Shown one piece after another: positions 47,826-57,560 of a DNA stretch of 64,000 nucleotides (the stretch's first letter is position 1; each line of letters starts with the position of its first letter). The stretch spans positions 1 through 64,000 of the forward strand of contig JBGFRO010000050.1 in assembly GCA_041695085.1 (NCBI GenBank), in the 5' to 3' direction. This DNA comes from DYFT01 sp041695085. Its GTDB lineage: Bacteria; Bacteroidota; Ignavibacteria; UBA10030. Both the position numbers and the translations under genes were made by a program. Under the pieces are notes generated by a model that was given only the letters and a program-made list of their open reading frames with translations, was not told where the DNA came from and ran no database searches.

Positions 47826-48915
47826 CGATCATTTTTTCTGCTGAATACTGCCTTCGGGCTTTCTCACGCGCCGCTTCTCCCAAGCGATCACGCAGTGACT
47901 GATCGGTGATGAGACGACGCACCGCCTCTGCGATCGCTTCACTTCTTCGTGGCGGGATCAGAAGTCCGGTGCACTCCGCTTCGATGATTTCGTTGTTCCC
48001 CCCCACGTCCGTCGCAATGATCGCTTTCCCCGCCGCAGACGCCTCAAGAAGCGTGAGAGGAAAACCTTCCCACAAAGAGCTCAGTAAAAAAATATCCATC
48101 GCCTGGAGAAGACGCGGGACGTCGTATCTCGTTCCCGCGAACCGAACAAATTGGCCGACTCCAAGTCGCGCAGCCAGGTCGCGCATCTCCGGTAACAACT
48201 CCCCTTCCCCGACAAGCAGAAACCTCACCTGCGAATGAGACGATAAGATATCAGGCATCGCTCGAAGGGCAAACTCATACCCTTTCTGTAAATGAAATCG
48301 GCCTACCATCCCGACGACGATTTCCTTCTCCTGAAATCCGAATTCTTCCAGAACCACACGTCGGTCGAGATTCGAAGAGTACTTCTCGATTTCAATTCCA
48401 TTTGGAATGACAACCGTACGTTCAGTATCAAGCACGCCGTGTGAGAAACCGAGCCGTGCCTCACCCTGTGAGACGCAGATGGAACATGTTGTGATGTGCT
48501 TGAGAAGCCGCTCGACAAGCAGCGCCGCACGGCGCCTTGCACCGTCACGCCAATGAAGAGAATGCAATCCGTGATGTGTGTGAAGGCGAATCGGGATCCT
48601 TCCACGCACTGCGGCAAGTCGTCCCCACAGTCCCGCGGTTCCACCATGCGTGTGAAGAATGGTCGGGTTGAACTCCTTGATAATTGCTTTCAGTTTCGAA
48701 AACGACTCAAGACTAACACGATTACGCAACACAATTGAAAAACAGGGAATGCGTTCCTTGCGAAGTTCCTCGACGAGATATCCTTCGGGCGCACACGCAA
48801 CGGATATCTCGAAGCCTCGTTTCGCGAGGCCTCGCGCCAGCAACAACAAGTGCTGCTGCCCCCCTCCTACTGTCGCATCGTCGATGACCTGGAGAACTCT
48901 CCGCGCACTATTCAC
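47779..48915 (-). CDS. Glycosyltransferase family 4
   Basis: A GT-B-fold glycosyltransferase of about 378 residues. VGGGQQHLLLLARGLAKRGF near 15 binds the acceptor side; LHTHGGTAGLWGRLAAVRGR, VVGMVGRFHLQKGYEFALRA near 200 and the EGFPLTLLEASAAGKAIIAT nucleotide-sugar loop near 275 are family hallmarks. The GTG at 48915, with GGAGA upstream, is chosen because the ATG at 48966 would overlap the preceding gene by 59 bases. Probably builds a cell-surface or secreted glycan with the GT2 and flippase genes. Confidence 0.9.
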   Translation of the reverse strand: MNSARRVLQVIDDATVGGGQQHLLLLARGLAKRGFEISVACAPEGYLVEELRKERIPCFSIVLRNRVSLESFSKLKAIIKEFNPTILHTHGGTAGLWGRLAAVRGRIPIRLHTHHGLHSLHWRDGARRRAALLVERLLKHITTCSICVSQGEARLGFSHGVLDTERTVVIPNGIEIEKYSSNLDRRVVLEEFGFQEKEIVVGMVGRFHLQKGYEFALRAMPDILSSHSQVRFLLVGEGELLPEMRDLAARLGVGQFVRFAGTRYDVPRLLQAMDIFLLSSLWEGFPLTLLEASAAGKAIIATDVGGNNEIIEAECTGLLIPPRRSEAIAEAVRRLITDQSLRDRLGEAAREKARRQYSAEKMIDATTELYSKLLHSAS

Positions 48916-49732
48916 GGCCTGTGAGTCTCCTTGCCGAGAGGTAGACCGAGAGCAACATCGAATCAACCGGACTCAGATGCTTTCGGTAGTAATATCGTTG
49001 GCTTTCTCGATACAACTTTCGGAGGCGGCGGGGAGGCAGGCTTCCCGATCCTTTCCCCAGCAAATGGATAACCCAAACGTGTGGAAAGTGCACAACTTTC
49101 CAGCCGGCTTTCGCAACGCGAAGCGAGAGGTCCTTATCCTCAAAATACAGGAAGATGCGCTCATCGAATCCTCCGACTTGCTCGAAGGCGCTTCGTCTGA
49201 CGAACAGACATGCACCCGTGAGCCAACCGACCGATTGAGTATGAGCATATTTCCGCTCGAAAACAAGGTGAAGACCGAAAAGCTTGCGGCGAACGAAAAA
49301 CGCAATGGCTTTGCCCAACGCTTCTCGGATGGCCGTGGGCAATTCGCCACACGAGAGTTGAAATGATCCATCTTCGTTTACAAGTTTTGGTCCAACACAA
49401 CCGACTTCCGGATGGTCTTGAAGATACCGAAGTATGGGAGTGACGAAATCGTATGTGCAACGGGCATCGGCATTCAGGAAAAGAAAAACCGATCCTTTGG
49501 CGTGAGCCGCACCCACATTGCATGCTTTTCCAAATCCAAGATTCTCCCGTTGTTCGATAAGGCGCACAGAAGGAAAGCTCTGCCGGATAAGACTCACGCT
49601 TCCATCCGTCGAAGCATTATCGACGACGAGAATCTCAACATCATCTCGCTGTACATTTGTTTGAAGGCTGTCTAGACAATCGGGCAGCACGTTTCTGCCA
49701 TTGTAGTTGACAATGACGATGGAAACAGTCAT
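48908..49732 (-). CDS. Glycosyltransferase family 2
   Basis: A 274-residue GT-A-fold enzyme, rhamnosyltransferase-like. VSIVIVNYNGRNVLPDCLDS at the start, LVVDNASTDGSVSLIRQ, LFLNADAR holding the metal-binding D-A-D, and LTGACLFVRRSAFEQVGGFD near 168. The C-terminal WKVVHFPHVWVIHLLGKGSG is typical. ATG 49732 overlaps the flippase stop by four bases and the end overlaps the GT4 gene, so all three are co-expressed. Confidence 0.92.
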   Translation of the reverse strand: MTVSIVIVNYNGRNVLPDCLDSLQTNVQRDDVEILVVDNASTDGSVSLIRQSFPSVRLIEQRENLGFGKACNVGAAHAKGSVFLFLNADARCTYDFVTPILRYLQDHPEVGCVGPKLVNEDGSFQLSCGELPTAIREALGKAIAFFVRRKLFGLHLVFERKYAHTQSVGWLTGACLFVRRSAFEQVGGFDERIFLYFEDKDLSLRVAKAGWKVVHFPHVWVIHLLGKGSGSLPPRRLRKLYRESQRYYYRKHLSPVDSMLLSVYLSARRLTGRE

Positions 49733-51324
49733 CGAGTTGCCCCTTCCGCCCGTCTTCCGATCTGAACGTGAAACCAAAGACGCTTCACGGCGTCCTGATC
49801 CTCGCGGCTGAGATAGGAAGTACGAAACATCAACACGAAGAAAAAACCAAACACCAGAACGAGTCCCATCACCGTCAAACCGATCTGTCCGATGGGACTC
49901 TCTCCGAATCCAGCGCTCTCCAGGCCGGAAAGAGCGGCGTAGGAAATGAGGAGGCTTGCACTTGCACAAAGAACCGGAGCCGCGACAACGCGGCGAAGAA
50001 ACACACCGTGTTCAATTTCTAAAAGCCGGTTCACCTTCACGACGTAGTAGAGCGCGCCGACGATCAGGGCTGTTGAGGTTCCCACCAGAGCCCCCGGAAA
50101 ACCAATGAAGCGAACGAGAAGGGGGCTAAGAGTAACATTTAAGGCGACTTGAATGGCCGCCGTTCTTGCCTCGTATTCAGGGGCACCCAGCCCTTTCGAC
50201 GTGTTGGAGACAACAGCGGTGAAGACGTTGATGCAGTAGGAGAATGAAAGGACCTGGAGGGTAAGGCTTGCCAATTCGTATCCGGATCCCAGCCAAAGGT
50301 TTATCAGGATGTCCGAGAGGAGGGCGGTACTACCAAAGACTGGAAGAAGAAACAGCAGCATGAACTTCGAACTGCGCTCGTACGTTGATCGAATTGCCTC
50401 TTTTTCGTTCAACGCCGAGAGCCGTGACATCTCCGGCAACAATGCCGTAGCGACGATCAAAGGCAATCCGCGAACCTTTCCTACGACGCGCGATCCAAGA
50501 TCGTAATAGGTGAGGTACACCAATCCAAGCATACGCGAAAGAACAAACTTGTCGAAATGGAAGTTGATCAACCCGGAAAGGACGCTGGCCTGAAGTTTCA
50601 CACCGAACCGAAAGACCGAGCGAAAAGTCTCCCACGAACGATATCGCCACGCGATGTGAGCCTCAGGGGCAACGCGACGAGCATATCGCCACAACAATCC
50701 GATATTGAACAGCACCACAAGTAAATCACTCACAACCACCCCCACGACACCATACCCCATCTCAACGGCAACGATCGTCCCTGCGATCTTTGGGATTCCG
50801 CTGATCATCAACACACGATTGGTGAGGTCCAAGCGGTGATAGCCCTGAAGTAGGCCGGAGTAGAGATTCAAGCCGCTCACCGTTAGCATGAAATTGATGA
50901 GAGCAAGAGAGCCGGCGGCAACGGCGGTCGGCAACAGCTCAGGTGCAACATTGAGAAAGGTCATTATCGGGTCGAGAAGAAAGAAGACCGGCGCGACAAG
51001 GAGATCGATACAGAGTGTGAAGAGAAAGCTGTTGGTGAGGACGCGATTGATGTCTTCTGCCGACCCTTTCGCGTGGAACTCCGAAACAAACTTTACGATC
51101 GTTGCTGCAAGGCCGAAATCGAACACGGCAAATGTCGAAGTCAGCACCAGACAAATCGCCCAGATGCCGTATTGTTCTTGACCTAAGCTATTCAGAACAT
51201 ACGTCACCTGAAACAACAGGACGGCTGCCGACCAGACAAATCCGGCGGCATTGTAGAAAGCGTTTCGTGTAAGGGAGTTCGTGCGAGCAGGCCTTTCCGG
51301 TGCCGACGATGGCGGGGGGTTCAT
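49729..51324 (-). CDS. Flippase (Wzx-like polysaccharide exporter)
   Basis: A 531-residue protein with about 12-14 membrane segments of the MVF/PST family. It starts SLTRNAFYNAAGFVWSAAVL and carries FDFGLAATIVKFVSEF near 71 and VSNTSKGLGAPEYEARTAAI near 365. It should flip lipid-linked oligosaccharides across the inner membrane. The ligase and polymerase that normally go with it are not in this window. Confidence 0.88.
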   Translation of the reverse strand: MNPPPSSAPERPARTNSLTRNAFYNAAGFVWSAAVLLFQVTYVLNSLGQEQYGIWAICLVLTSTFAVFDFGLAATIVKFVSEFHAKGSAEDINRVLTNSFLFTLCIDLLVAPVFFLLDPIMTFLNVAPELLPTAVAAGSLALINFMLTVSGLNLYSGLLQGYHRLDLTNRVLMISGIPKIAGTIVAVEMGYGVVGVVVSDLLVVLFNIGLLWRYARRVAPEAHIAWRYRSWETFRSVFRFGVKLQASVLSGLINFHFDKFVLSRMLGLVYLTYYDLGSRVVGKVRGLPLIVATALLPEMSRLSALNEKEAIRSTYERSSKFMLLFLLPVFGSTALLSDILINLWLGSGYELASLTLQVLSFSYCINVFTAVVSNTSKGLGAPEYEARTAAIQVALNVTLSPLLVRFIGFPGALVGTSTALIVGALYYVVKVNRLLEIEHGVFLRRVVAAPVLCASASLLISYAALSGLESAGFGESPIGQIGLTVMGLVLVFGFFFVLMFRTSYLSREDQDAVKRLWFHVQIGRRAEGATR

Positions 51325-51403
51325 CCGGGGGGGAAGTCAGTCTGTTCGGAGGAACATGCGGTCTTCGAATTGTCTACGACTGAGATGCATGACGTCGCGA
51401 GAA

Positions 51404-52624
51404 TCATACGGAGAGTCTCGACATAACAGTAGATAGATCTTTGTCGCCACGTCCGGACAGATTGACGACGATGATCTCTTCCGATGTTCGTTTGGGAGCG
51501 AGCTTAAGCACTTCGGCAATGGCGTGGGCACTTTCCAAGGCTGGAAGAATGCCCTCTACTTTCGCGAGAATCTGAAGAGCATCTACCGCCTCATCATCGG
51601 TGACAGACGTGTAGCGCACACGCTGTTGATCCTTCAGAAATGAATGCTCAGGGCCAACGCCGGGATAATCCAGACCCGCAGAGATCGAATGCGCGATCTG
51701 CACCTGGCCGTTTTCGTCTTGCAACAGATATTGCATGGCACCATGGAGAACCCCGGGTGAGCCTTGCGCCAGTGGCGCCGCATGTCTTCCGGACTGAAGT
51801 CCGAGTCCCGCCGCTTCAACACCAACAAACTCAACCGCATCGACTTCGTCGAGAAAAGGATAGAACAGACCCAAGGCGTTGCTTCCACCTCCAACACAAG
51901 CGACAAGCAAGTTGGGAAGTCTTCCTTCAAGCTGAAGTAACTGTTCGCGGACCTCATCGCCGATGATTCGTTGAAAGTCGCGGACCATCATCGGATACGG
52001 ATGCATCCCCACCACCGAACCGATCATGTAGAAGGTCGATTCCACATTTGTCACCCAATCGCGTATTGCTTCACTCGTTGCGTCTTTCAGAGTACGGCTG
52101 CCGGAGCGGACAGGTCGCACCTCTGCACCGAGCAACCGTATCCGGGCAACGTTGGGGGCTTGGCGTTCCATATCCTCCTCCCCCATGTAAACGATACAGT
52201 CAAGTCCGAACAAGGCGCACACCGTTGCAACAGCCACTCCGTGTTGACCCGCGCCTGTTTCCGCAATAATCCGCTTCTTTCCCAGCCGTCGTGCAATTAA
52301 CGCCTGCCCCACCGTGTTGTTAATCTTGTGCGCGCCGGTATGGCACAGATCCTCCCGCTTCAGATACACCTTTGCGCCACCAAGCCTTTGTGTGAGACGC
52401 TCGGCAAAGTAGAGAGGTGTAGGTCTTCCTACAAAGTGACGGAGGTAATGCAAAAGCTCGTTTTTGAATTCGGGATCATCTTTCAGCCGAAGATACTCGC
52501 GCGTCAGCTCTTCCGCTGCCGGCAAGAGCGTTTCAGGAATGTAACGTCCACCGTAGGGACCAAAATGTCCTCTCTCGTCCGGATACACTCCAATGTAGGG
52601 CTCTTTTTTCCCGAACGAAGTCAT
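51404..52624 (-). CDS. trpB: Tryptophan synthase beta subunit
   Basis: TrpB (406 residues) joins serine and indole to give tryptophan using pyridoxal phosphate. GHFGPYGGRYIPETLLPAAE near 19, the PLP lysine in HTGAHKINNTVGQALIAR near 95, ETGAGQHGVAVATVCALFGL, and VACVGGGSNALGLFYPFLDE near 240 are all present. It is 406 long, normal for TrpB1. The gene lies after trpF with a three-base gap. The usual partner trpA is not downstream. Confidence 0.97.
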   Translation of the reverse strand: MTSFGKKEPYIGVYPDERGHFGPYGGRYIPETLLPAAEELTREYLRLKDDPEFKNELLHYLRHFVGRPTPLYFAERLTQRLGGAKVYLKREDLCHTGAHKINNTVGQALIARRLGKKRIIAETGAGQHGVAVATVCALFGLDCIVYMGEEDMERQAPNVARIRLLGAEVRPVRSGSRTLKDATSEAIRDWVTNVESTFYMIGSVVGMHPYPMMVRDFQRIIGDEVREQLLQLEGRLPNLLVACVGGGSNALGLFYPFLDEVDAVEFVGVEAAGLGLQSGRHAAPLAQGSPGVLHGAMQYLLQDENGQVQIAHSISAGLDYPGVGPEHSFLKDQQRVRYTSVTDDEAVDALQILAKVEGILPALESAHAIAEVLKLAPKRTSEEIIVVNLSGRGDKDLSTVMSRLSV

Positions 52625-52627
52625 TAC

Positions 52628-53296
52628 CTACTCCTCATCGTTCGTTTCTTTGTCGTAGATCGAGGGAACGCTCTTCGCACGGATGATGAACTCCCTTACC
52701 TTGTCCGGATCTTTCTTGCCCGGACTTGCTTCGACACCGCTGCTGACGTCTACACCATACGGTTGCACAAAACGAACTGCATCTTCGATGTTATCCGGTG
52801 TCAATCCACCCGAGAGGATAACGCGACCATACTCTTTCGCTTTGACGGCAACATTCCAATCGAACGTTTTACCCGTTCCGCCAAAAATGCCCTCATGATG
52901 GGTGTCGAGCAGAAAAGCGTCCACAATGTAATTCCGGAGCGTTTCGACGTCGAAATCTGGTCTCACCCGCACCGCCTTAATGACGCTCGTTTCGTAGCTC
53001 ACGAGGTCGTCCGGGCCCTCATGACCGTACAATTGCACCGCGCTCAGATTGACCCGACTGACCACTTCGTGAATGAATTTAGGAGCCGCATTGACGAAGA
53101 CCCCGATCTTTGAAATATGGTCTGGCAATCTCTTCACGATCTCTGCGGCGCGATAATGAGAGATGAAGCGGGGGCTCTCCTCAAAGAAGATAAAACCCAC
53201 AGCATCCGCCTTGCACCGAATGGCGTGCTGAGCATCTTCAAGATTCGTAATTCCGCAAATCTTGACAAACAAATCTTGTGGCTTATGACCGAACAA
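52628..53296 (-). CDS. trpF: Phosphoribosylanthranilate isomerase
   Basis: TrpF (222 residues) converts N-phosphoribosylanthranilate to the enol intermediate for TrpC. LFVKICGITNLEDAQHAIRC near 9 has the catalytic Cys, DAVGFIFFEESPRFI, and GIFGGTGKTFDWNVAVKAKE near 145, plus LSGGLTPDNIEDAVRF and GVDVSSGVEASPGKKDPDKV at the phosphate site. The start overlaps the end of trpC by 14 bases. Confidence 0.96.
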   Translation of the reverse strand: MFGHKPQDLFVKICGITNLEDAQHAIRCKADAVGFIFFEESPRFISHYRAAEIVKRLPDHISKIGVFVNAAPKFIHEVVSRVNLSAVQLYGHEGPDDLVSYETSVIKAVRVRPDFDVETLRNYIVDAFLLDTHHEGIFGGTGKTFDWNVAVKAKEYGRVILSGGLTPDNIEDAVRFVQPYGVDVSSGVEASPGKKDPDKVREFIIRAKSVPSIYDKETNDEE

Positions 53297-54059
53297 GTTC
53301 CCTCAGCGCTTTGGTCCGATCAGGTTGAGTAATCAGTGACTCCCCGACGAGCACTCCGTGAAATCCCACTTCCGCCAACCGTTGGAGATCTTCTTTCGAC
53401 CGTATACCGCTTTCACTAATAGCAACAACGTCGGACGGAATCAGCGACTTTAATCTCAAGGAAGTTTCCAGCGAGACCTCAAACGTCTCGAGGTTGCGAT
53501 TGTTGACGCCAATCATGTTCGCTCCGATGGTAACCGCGCGCTCAACTTCCGATGCTGAGTGGACTTCCACCAACACATCGAGTCCTTCTGAGCGGGCGCA
53601 TTGATAGAGATCGAGAAGCTTCTTCTGCTCAAGCGCTTTGACAATGAGCAAGAGTGCATCAGCCCCAAGAGCCTTCGATTCGTAGACCTGATACGCGTCG
53701 ATGATGAAATCTTTTCGCAGAAGAGGGAGCGCTGTTACCACCTTGATCTGCGCAAGATACGCTGGATCTCCGCGAAAGTATTCGCGGTCCGTTAAGACGG
53801 AGAGCGCATGTGCTCCCCCGTCACTATATTCCCTCGCAATTCTGGTGGGATGGAAATCGGTTACCATCACGCCCCGCGAAGGAGAAGCTTTCTTCACTTC
53901 AGCTATAATCGCAAAGTCGGCTGCAAGCAACGCTTTGCGGAACGGGCGTAACAAACCGACTTCCTGTGCGCGCCGTCGCATCTCCATCAAAGAAACGCGG
54001 CGCAGCCCTTCCTCGATCTCCCTTTCCTTCTGTGCAAGGATCTTCGCAAGGATGGTCAT
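53283..54059 (-). CDS. trpC: Indole-3-glycerol phosphate synthase
   Basis: TrpC (258 residues) closes the indole ring. Active-site lysine in IIAEVKKASPSRGVM near 51, SDGGAHALSVLTDREYFRGD, LPLLRKDFIIDAYQVYESKA, and the phosphate-binding GVNNRNLETFEVSL and VAISESGIRSKEDLQRLAEV stretches. The start overlaps the end of the CBS-domain gene by four bases, giving strong coupling in the trp cluster. Confidence 0.96.
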   Translation of the reverse strand: MTILAKILAQKEREIEEGLRRVSLMEMRRRAQEVGLLRPFRKALLAADFAIIAEVKKASPSRGVMVTDFHPTRIAREYSDGGAHALSVLTDREYFRGDPAYLAQIKVVTALPLLRKDFIIDAYQVYESKALGADALLLIVKALEQKKLLDLYQCARSEGLDVLVEVHSASEVERAVTIGANMIGVNNRNLETFEVSLETSLRLKSLIPSDVVAISESGIRSKEDLQRLAEVGFHGVLVGESLITQPDRTKALRELVRS

Positions 54060-54904
54060 GGCGGAGTTGTCACTGATTGTTCTGAGCGAGGTGAGCGTAC
54101 CATCTTCACTTGCCGGATTCTGCGCGCACTCTTCGAAAGGATGGTGAAGGTGAGATCACCGTATTTGATTTCCTCATTCACGTCGGGCAGTCTTCCGGAG
54201 ACCTTCTGGAGAAACCCTGCGACAGTCTCGTAGTCGGATGATTCTGGAATCTGTGTCCCGAATTGTGCGTTAAAATCCCCCACTGAGATATGAGCGTCCA
54301 CGACAACGGCACCATCTTTTGTCGCCTCGACGGTCTTACTCACCTCGTCATACTCATCGTGAATCTCCCCGACAATTTCTTCAACGATGTCTTCCATCGT
54401 TACCAACCCTTCGGTCCCTCCAAACTCATCAACGACAATGGCAAGGTGTGCTTTGTTCTGCTGAAACTCACGAAGGAGCTCGCTGATCTTCTTTGATTCA
54501 GGAACGAAGAACGGGGGGCGAATTATGTCCTGGAGAACAATCAAGTCCCTGTGTTCGAGGAGGCTCAGGATGTCCTTTGTGTAGATGATCCCGACGATAT
54601 TGTCAATGTTCTCCCGATACACGGGAAGCCGCGAATACCCCTCCTCAATCACCTTACGGACGACGGCATCTCGTGGAAGAGAGATATCGATTGCCACAAT
54701 GTCTGGTCGTGGGACCATGATCTCCTTGACCGTCGTATCCGTGAACTCAAGGATGCTCTTAATGAGCTCGTGTTCGGTTTTGTCAATAGTACCGGACTGT
54801 GAGCTTGCTTCAAGCAGCTGCTTCAACTCGTCTTCTGAGAGTTTCGTCTTGAGAAGCCCCCACTTAACTAATTGGTCTTTCAGTAATTTCGGTAAAAGTC
54901 TCAA
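54056..54904 (-). CDS. CorC/HlyC-type CBS-domain protein inside the trp cluster
   Basis: A 282-residue cytoplasmic protein: a short N-terminal part, two CBS domains (EIMVPRPDIVAIDI, GYSRLPVYRENIDNIVGIIY, IVVDEFGGTEGLVTMEDIVE) and a CorC_HlyC transporter-associated domain near the end (VVVDAHISVGDFNAQFGTQI). The membrane DUF21 domain of full HlyC proteins is absent. Such proteins bind adenine nucleotides and have been linked to magnesium and cobalt handling. It overlaps trpC by four bases and follows trpD by one, which is odd for a metal-handling protein in an amino-acid cluster. Confidence 0.88.
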   Translation of the reverse strand: MRLLPKLLKDQLVKWGLLKTKLSEDELKQLLEASSQSGTIDKTEHELIKSILEFTDTTVKEIMVPRPDIVAIDISLPRDAVVRKVIEEGYSRLPVYRENIDNIVGIIYTKDILSLLEHRDLIVLQDIIRPPFFVPESKKISELLREFQQNKAHLAIVVDEFGGTEGLVTMEDIVEEIVGEIHDEYDEVSKTVEATKDGAVVVDAHISVGDFNAQFGTQIPESSDYETVAGFLQKVSGRLPDVNEEIKYGDLTFTILSKSARRIRQVKMVRSPRSEQSVTTPP

Positions 54905-54905
54905 G

Positions 54906-55925
54906 CTAAGACTCCCAGCTATTGGTGGCTTCGATCCAGTGATTCAGTTTGGCCATTGCTTTACCCGACTCCACCGCTTCAGTCGCTAGGACAATCCCTT
55001 CCTCCAAATTCGCTGCCTTACCAGCTACAAATAATGCAGCACTGGCGTTGAGAACAGCGATATCTTTAGGAGCACCATCGATGCCCTTCAGGATGCTCCG
55101 GAGACACATAGCATTTTCTTCCGCGGTCCCTCCACAAATCTCGTTCAAAGATGCTCGCCTTATTTGCAAGGAATCTATCGAAACAGAGTACGTCTGTACT
55201 TCTCCATTTCGAAGTTCGCTCACGTGGGTCAGGCCAAGCGTCGAAAGCTCGTCCAATCCCCCTTCCCCGTGGACAACGAGGGCGTGCTCTGAGCCTAGAA
55301 TTTTCAAAACTTGGGCAATTGGCTCAGTAAGTGAACGATCGAATACGCCGATGACCTGCCGTTTTGCTCCAGCCGGATTCGTCAGCGGCCCAAGGATGTT
55401 AAAAATCGTTCTGATACCCATATCTCGACGCACTGGCGCAGCATATTTCATCGCTCCGTGCAATAGCGGGGCAAAGAGAAAGGTAATGCCAACTTCGTCC
55501 AACACCCTCCTTACCCTTTCGACAGGCAAATCGATATTGACACCCAAAGCCCTCAACACATCCGCACTTCCGCTCTGGCTCGAGACAGCCCTGTTTCCGT
55601 GCTTCGCCACAACCGCCCCCGCTGCGCTCGCAATGATGGCTGCACAGGTGGAGACATTGAACGTACCCGAGGCGTCCCCTCCTGTTCCACACGTGTCAAT
55701 GACACGATCTTGACGCGGTTGAATACGAGTCGCATTATCCCGCATTGCCTGTGCACAACCGGCAATTTCGTCTACCGTCTCCCCTTTGAGTCGTAGACCC
55801 ATCAGGAAGGCAGCAATTTGGCTTTCCGTAGCCCCGCCCGACATAATTTCGTTGAGCGAAGCGTAGGCCTCCTCTTTTGTGAGATGCTCGCGGAGTGAGA
55901 GTTTTCGAATTGCTTCCCGAATCAT
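54906..55925 (-). CDS. trpD: Anthranilate phosphoribosyltransferase
   Basis: TrpD (339 residues) joins anthranilate to PRPP. VIDTCGTGGDASGTFNVSTC near 80 is the PRPP-binding loop; KHGNRAVSSQSGSADVLRAL follows, with FLFAPLLHGAMKYAAPVRRD near 148 and FNILGPLTNPAGAKRQVIGV near 175. It is the first gene of the visible trp cluster. trpE and trpG are not in the window. Confidence 0.97.
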   Translation of the reverse strand: MIREAIRKLSLREHLTKEEAYASLNEIMSGGATESQIAAFLMGLRLKGETVDEIAGCAQAMRDNATRIQPRQDRVIDTCGTGGDASGTFNVSTCAAIIASAAGAVVAKHGNRAVSSQSGSADVLRALGVNIDLPVERVRRVLDEVGITFLFAPLLHGAMKYAAPVRRDMGIRTIFNILGPLTNPAGAKRQVIGVFDRSLTEPIAQVLKILGSEHALVVHGEGGLDELSTLGLTHVSELRNGEVQTYSVSIDSLQIRRASLNEICGGTAEENAMCLRSILKGIDGAPKDIAVLNASAALFVAGKAANLEEGIVLATEAVESGKAMAKLNHWIEATNSWES

Positions 55926-55977
55926 GCGCAGTCAATGTAAATCAAACGAGAACCAGATGCAATTGAGCCACTTCAAC

Positions 55978-56793
55978 TCAGGGGAGCTGCTTTTTCACTT
56001 CTGCGTATGGCGAAGAGAACAAATTGGCTTCACTTGGCTGTGGATCACCCAGCTGCTTCATGATCTTTTCCACGTTCTCGATTCGGTCTTGCGGAAGCGG
56101 GTGTGTGGAAAGAAGTCGCTCGAATGCCCCACCACGTTTCCCCTTTCCCCCCTGGACCTTATCAAAGAAGTACCGGATGGCTCCCGGATAGTATTCTGTT
56201 GATTGAAGGTATTTAATTGAATATGTGTCGGACTCTATTTCATCCGCGCGGCTGTTCACCAACAGTCCCAATCCCGCAAAAAGATTAGCGCTGATTTGTG
56301 CAAGCTGAGAGGGATTTTCACCCAACACCACCGCAGCAAGCACCTGAATTCCCAACGCGCGCGTCATCCGCCGCGTCGCATGTCTCCGCTCCGCGTGAGC
56401 AATTTCGTGCCCGATAATACCGGCAAGCGTCGCTTCATTATCGACGAAGCGAAGCAACCCAGTATAGACATAAATGTAGCCACCGGGTGTGCAGAAAGCA
56501 TTAATAGTGCTGTCATCGTGGATGATTTCAAATTGATAAGCGTACAGGTTCTTCTTCTTCACCTCCGGAGATGAAAGAACCTTTTTTCCGATCTGCTCCA
56601 CGTATGACTTGATTTCGGGACGATCTTTCAGGATGGGATATTCTTTCGGATTCTTTCTGATTTCCTGATCGATCTGTCGGCCCAGTTCAATGTCTTTGGA
56701 ATCGGGAAAAATATTCACGCCGAGGGAGCCGCTACAACTGAACGAAATGAATGAGACGAACAGAAGCTTCACCAGTGATTGTTTATACGACAT
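55978..56793 (-). CDS. M48-family metalloprotease lipoprotein
   Basis: A 271-residue predicted lipoprotein (LVKLLFVSFISFSCSGSLG, the Cys as lipid site), so probably a periplasmic, BepA/LoiP-like protease that clears misfolded outer-membrane proteins. The M48 signature is LAGIIGHEIAHAERRHATRR near 134, with the zinc-ligand glutamate in SRADEIESDTYSIKYLQST near 190. FCTPGGYIYVYTGLLRFVDN precedes it. A single-gene unit between truA and trpD. Confidence 0.9.
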   Translation of the reverse strand: MSYKQSLVKLLFVSFISFSCSGSLGVNIFPDSKDIELGRQIDQEIRKNPKEYPILKDRPEIKSYVEQIGKKVLSSPEVKKKNLYAYQFEIIHDDSTINAFCTPGGYIYVYTGLLRFVDNEATLAGIIGHEIAHAERRHATRRMTRALGIQVLAAVVLGENPSQLAQISANLFAGLGLLVNSRADEIESDTYSIKYLQSTEYYPGAIRYFFDKVQGGKGKRGGAFERLLSTHPLPQDRIENVEKIMKQLGDPQPSEANLFSSPYAEVKKQLP

Positions 56794-56820
56794 CGGACTA
56801 CTCCTTCTTAACGTCTGAAC

Positions 56821-57552
56821 TCAGTAAACGACCCGTTCTAAAAACAAACCTTTTGCGGGAGCCGCCATCCCTGCGGCGCGGCGATCACGAACAGCCAATA
56901 TCGCGACGAACTCTTCTACCGCTCGATGACCACGAGCAATCTCTACCATCGTCCCTACGAGAGAGCGAACCATTCCGTGCACAAACCGATTTGCGGAAAT
57001 CTCAAAACACAATCGAGCATCTGAGTCAATCCAACGTGCCGATGTAACTCTGCAAAGGTGATGTAGAGGAGACGACTCCGTTCTACAAAAGGATGTGAAG
57101 TCATGTTCGCCAACGATGGCCGCCGCGCAGGTATCGAGGTGTTTCCGGTCAATTTCATATCCACCAACAAACCAGGAATAATACCTCTCCAGTGCTGTCG
57201 GCCGTAAAGCGAGCTGGTAGCTGTAGATACGAAGCTTCGCGCTATAGCGCGCGTGGAAGTCCGGACCAACCTCCTCTGCATCAAGAACGCGGATATCGTC
57301 AGCTAACAACGCGTTCAATCCTCTCATCATTTTCCGGCTTTCCACCTGTTTCGGTACAACGATGTGCGCTACTTGTCCACGCGCATGAACGCCGGCGTCG
57401 GTTCTTCCGGCTCCTACGACATCGCAGTCTGTCTGGAGTAGCTGACGAAGCGCGTTTTCCAATTCTTGTTGGATGGATGGACCGTTCGGCTGGATTTGCC
57501 ATCCGACATAACGGGTTCCGTCGTATTCCAACGTTAATTTGATTTTAGGCAT
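56821..57552 (-). CDS. truA: tRNA pseudouridine synthase A
   Basis: TruA (243 residues) makes pseudouridine at positions 38-40 of tRNAs. The catalytic aspartate lies in CDVVGAGRTDAGVHARGQVA near 48. KLTLEYDGTRYVGWQIQPNG at the start and FVHGMVRSLVGTMVEIARG near 187 are also typical. Ends 27 bases before the M48 protease gene. Confidence 0.96.
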   Translation of the reverse strand: MPKIKLTLEYDGTRYVGWQIQPNGPSIQQELENALRQLLQTDCDVVGAGRTDAGVHARGQVAHIVVPKQVESRKMMRGLNALLADDIRVLDAEEVGPDFHARYSAKLRIYSYQLALRPTALERYYSWFVGGYEIDRKHLDTCAAAIVGEHDFTSFCRTESSPLHHLCRVTSARWIDSDARLCFEISANRFVHGMVRSLVGTMVEIARGHRAVEEFVAILAVRDRRAAGMAAPAKGLFLERVVY

Positions 57553-57560
57553 AGAACAGA

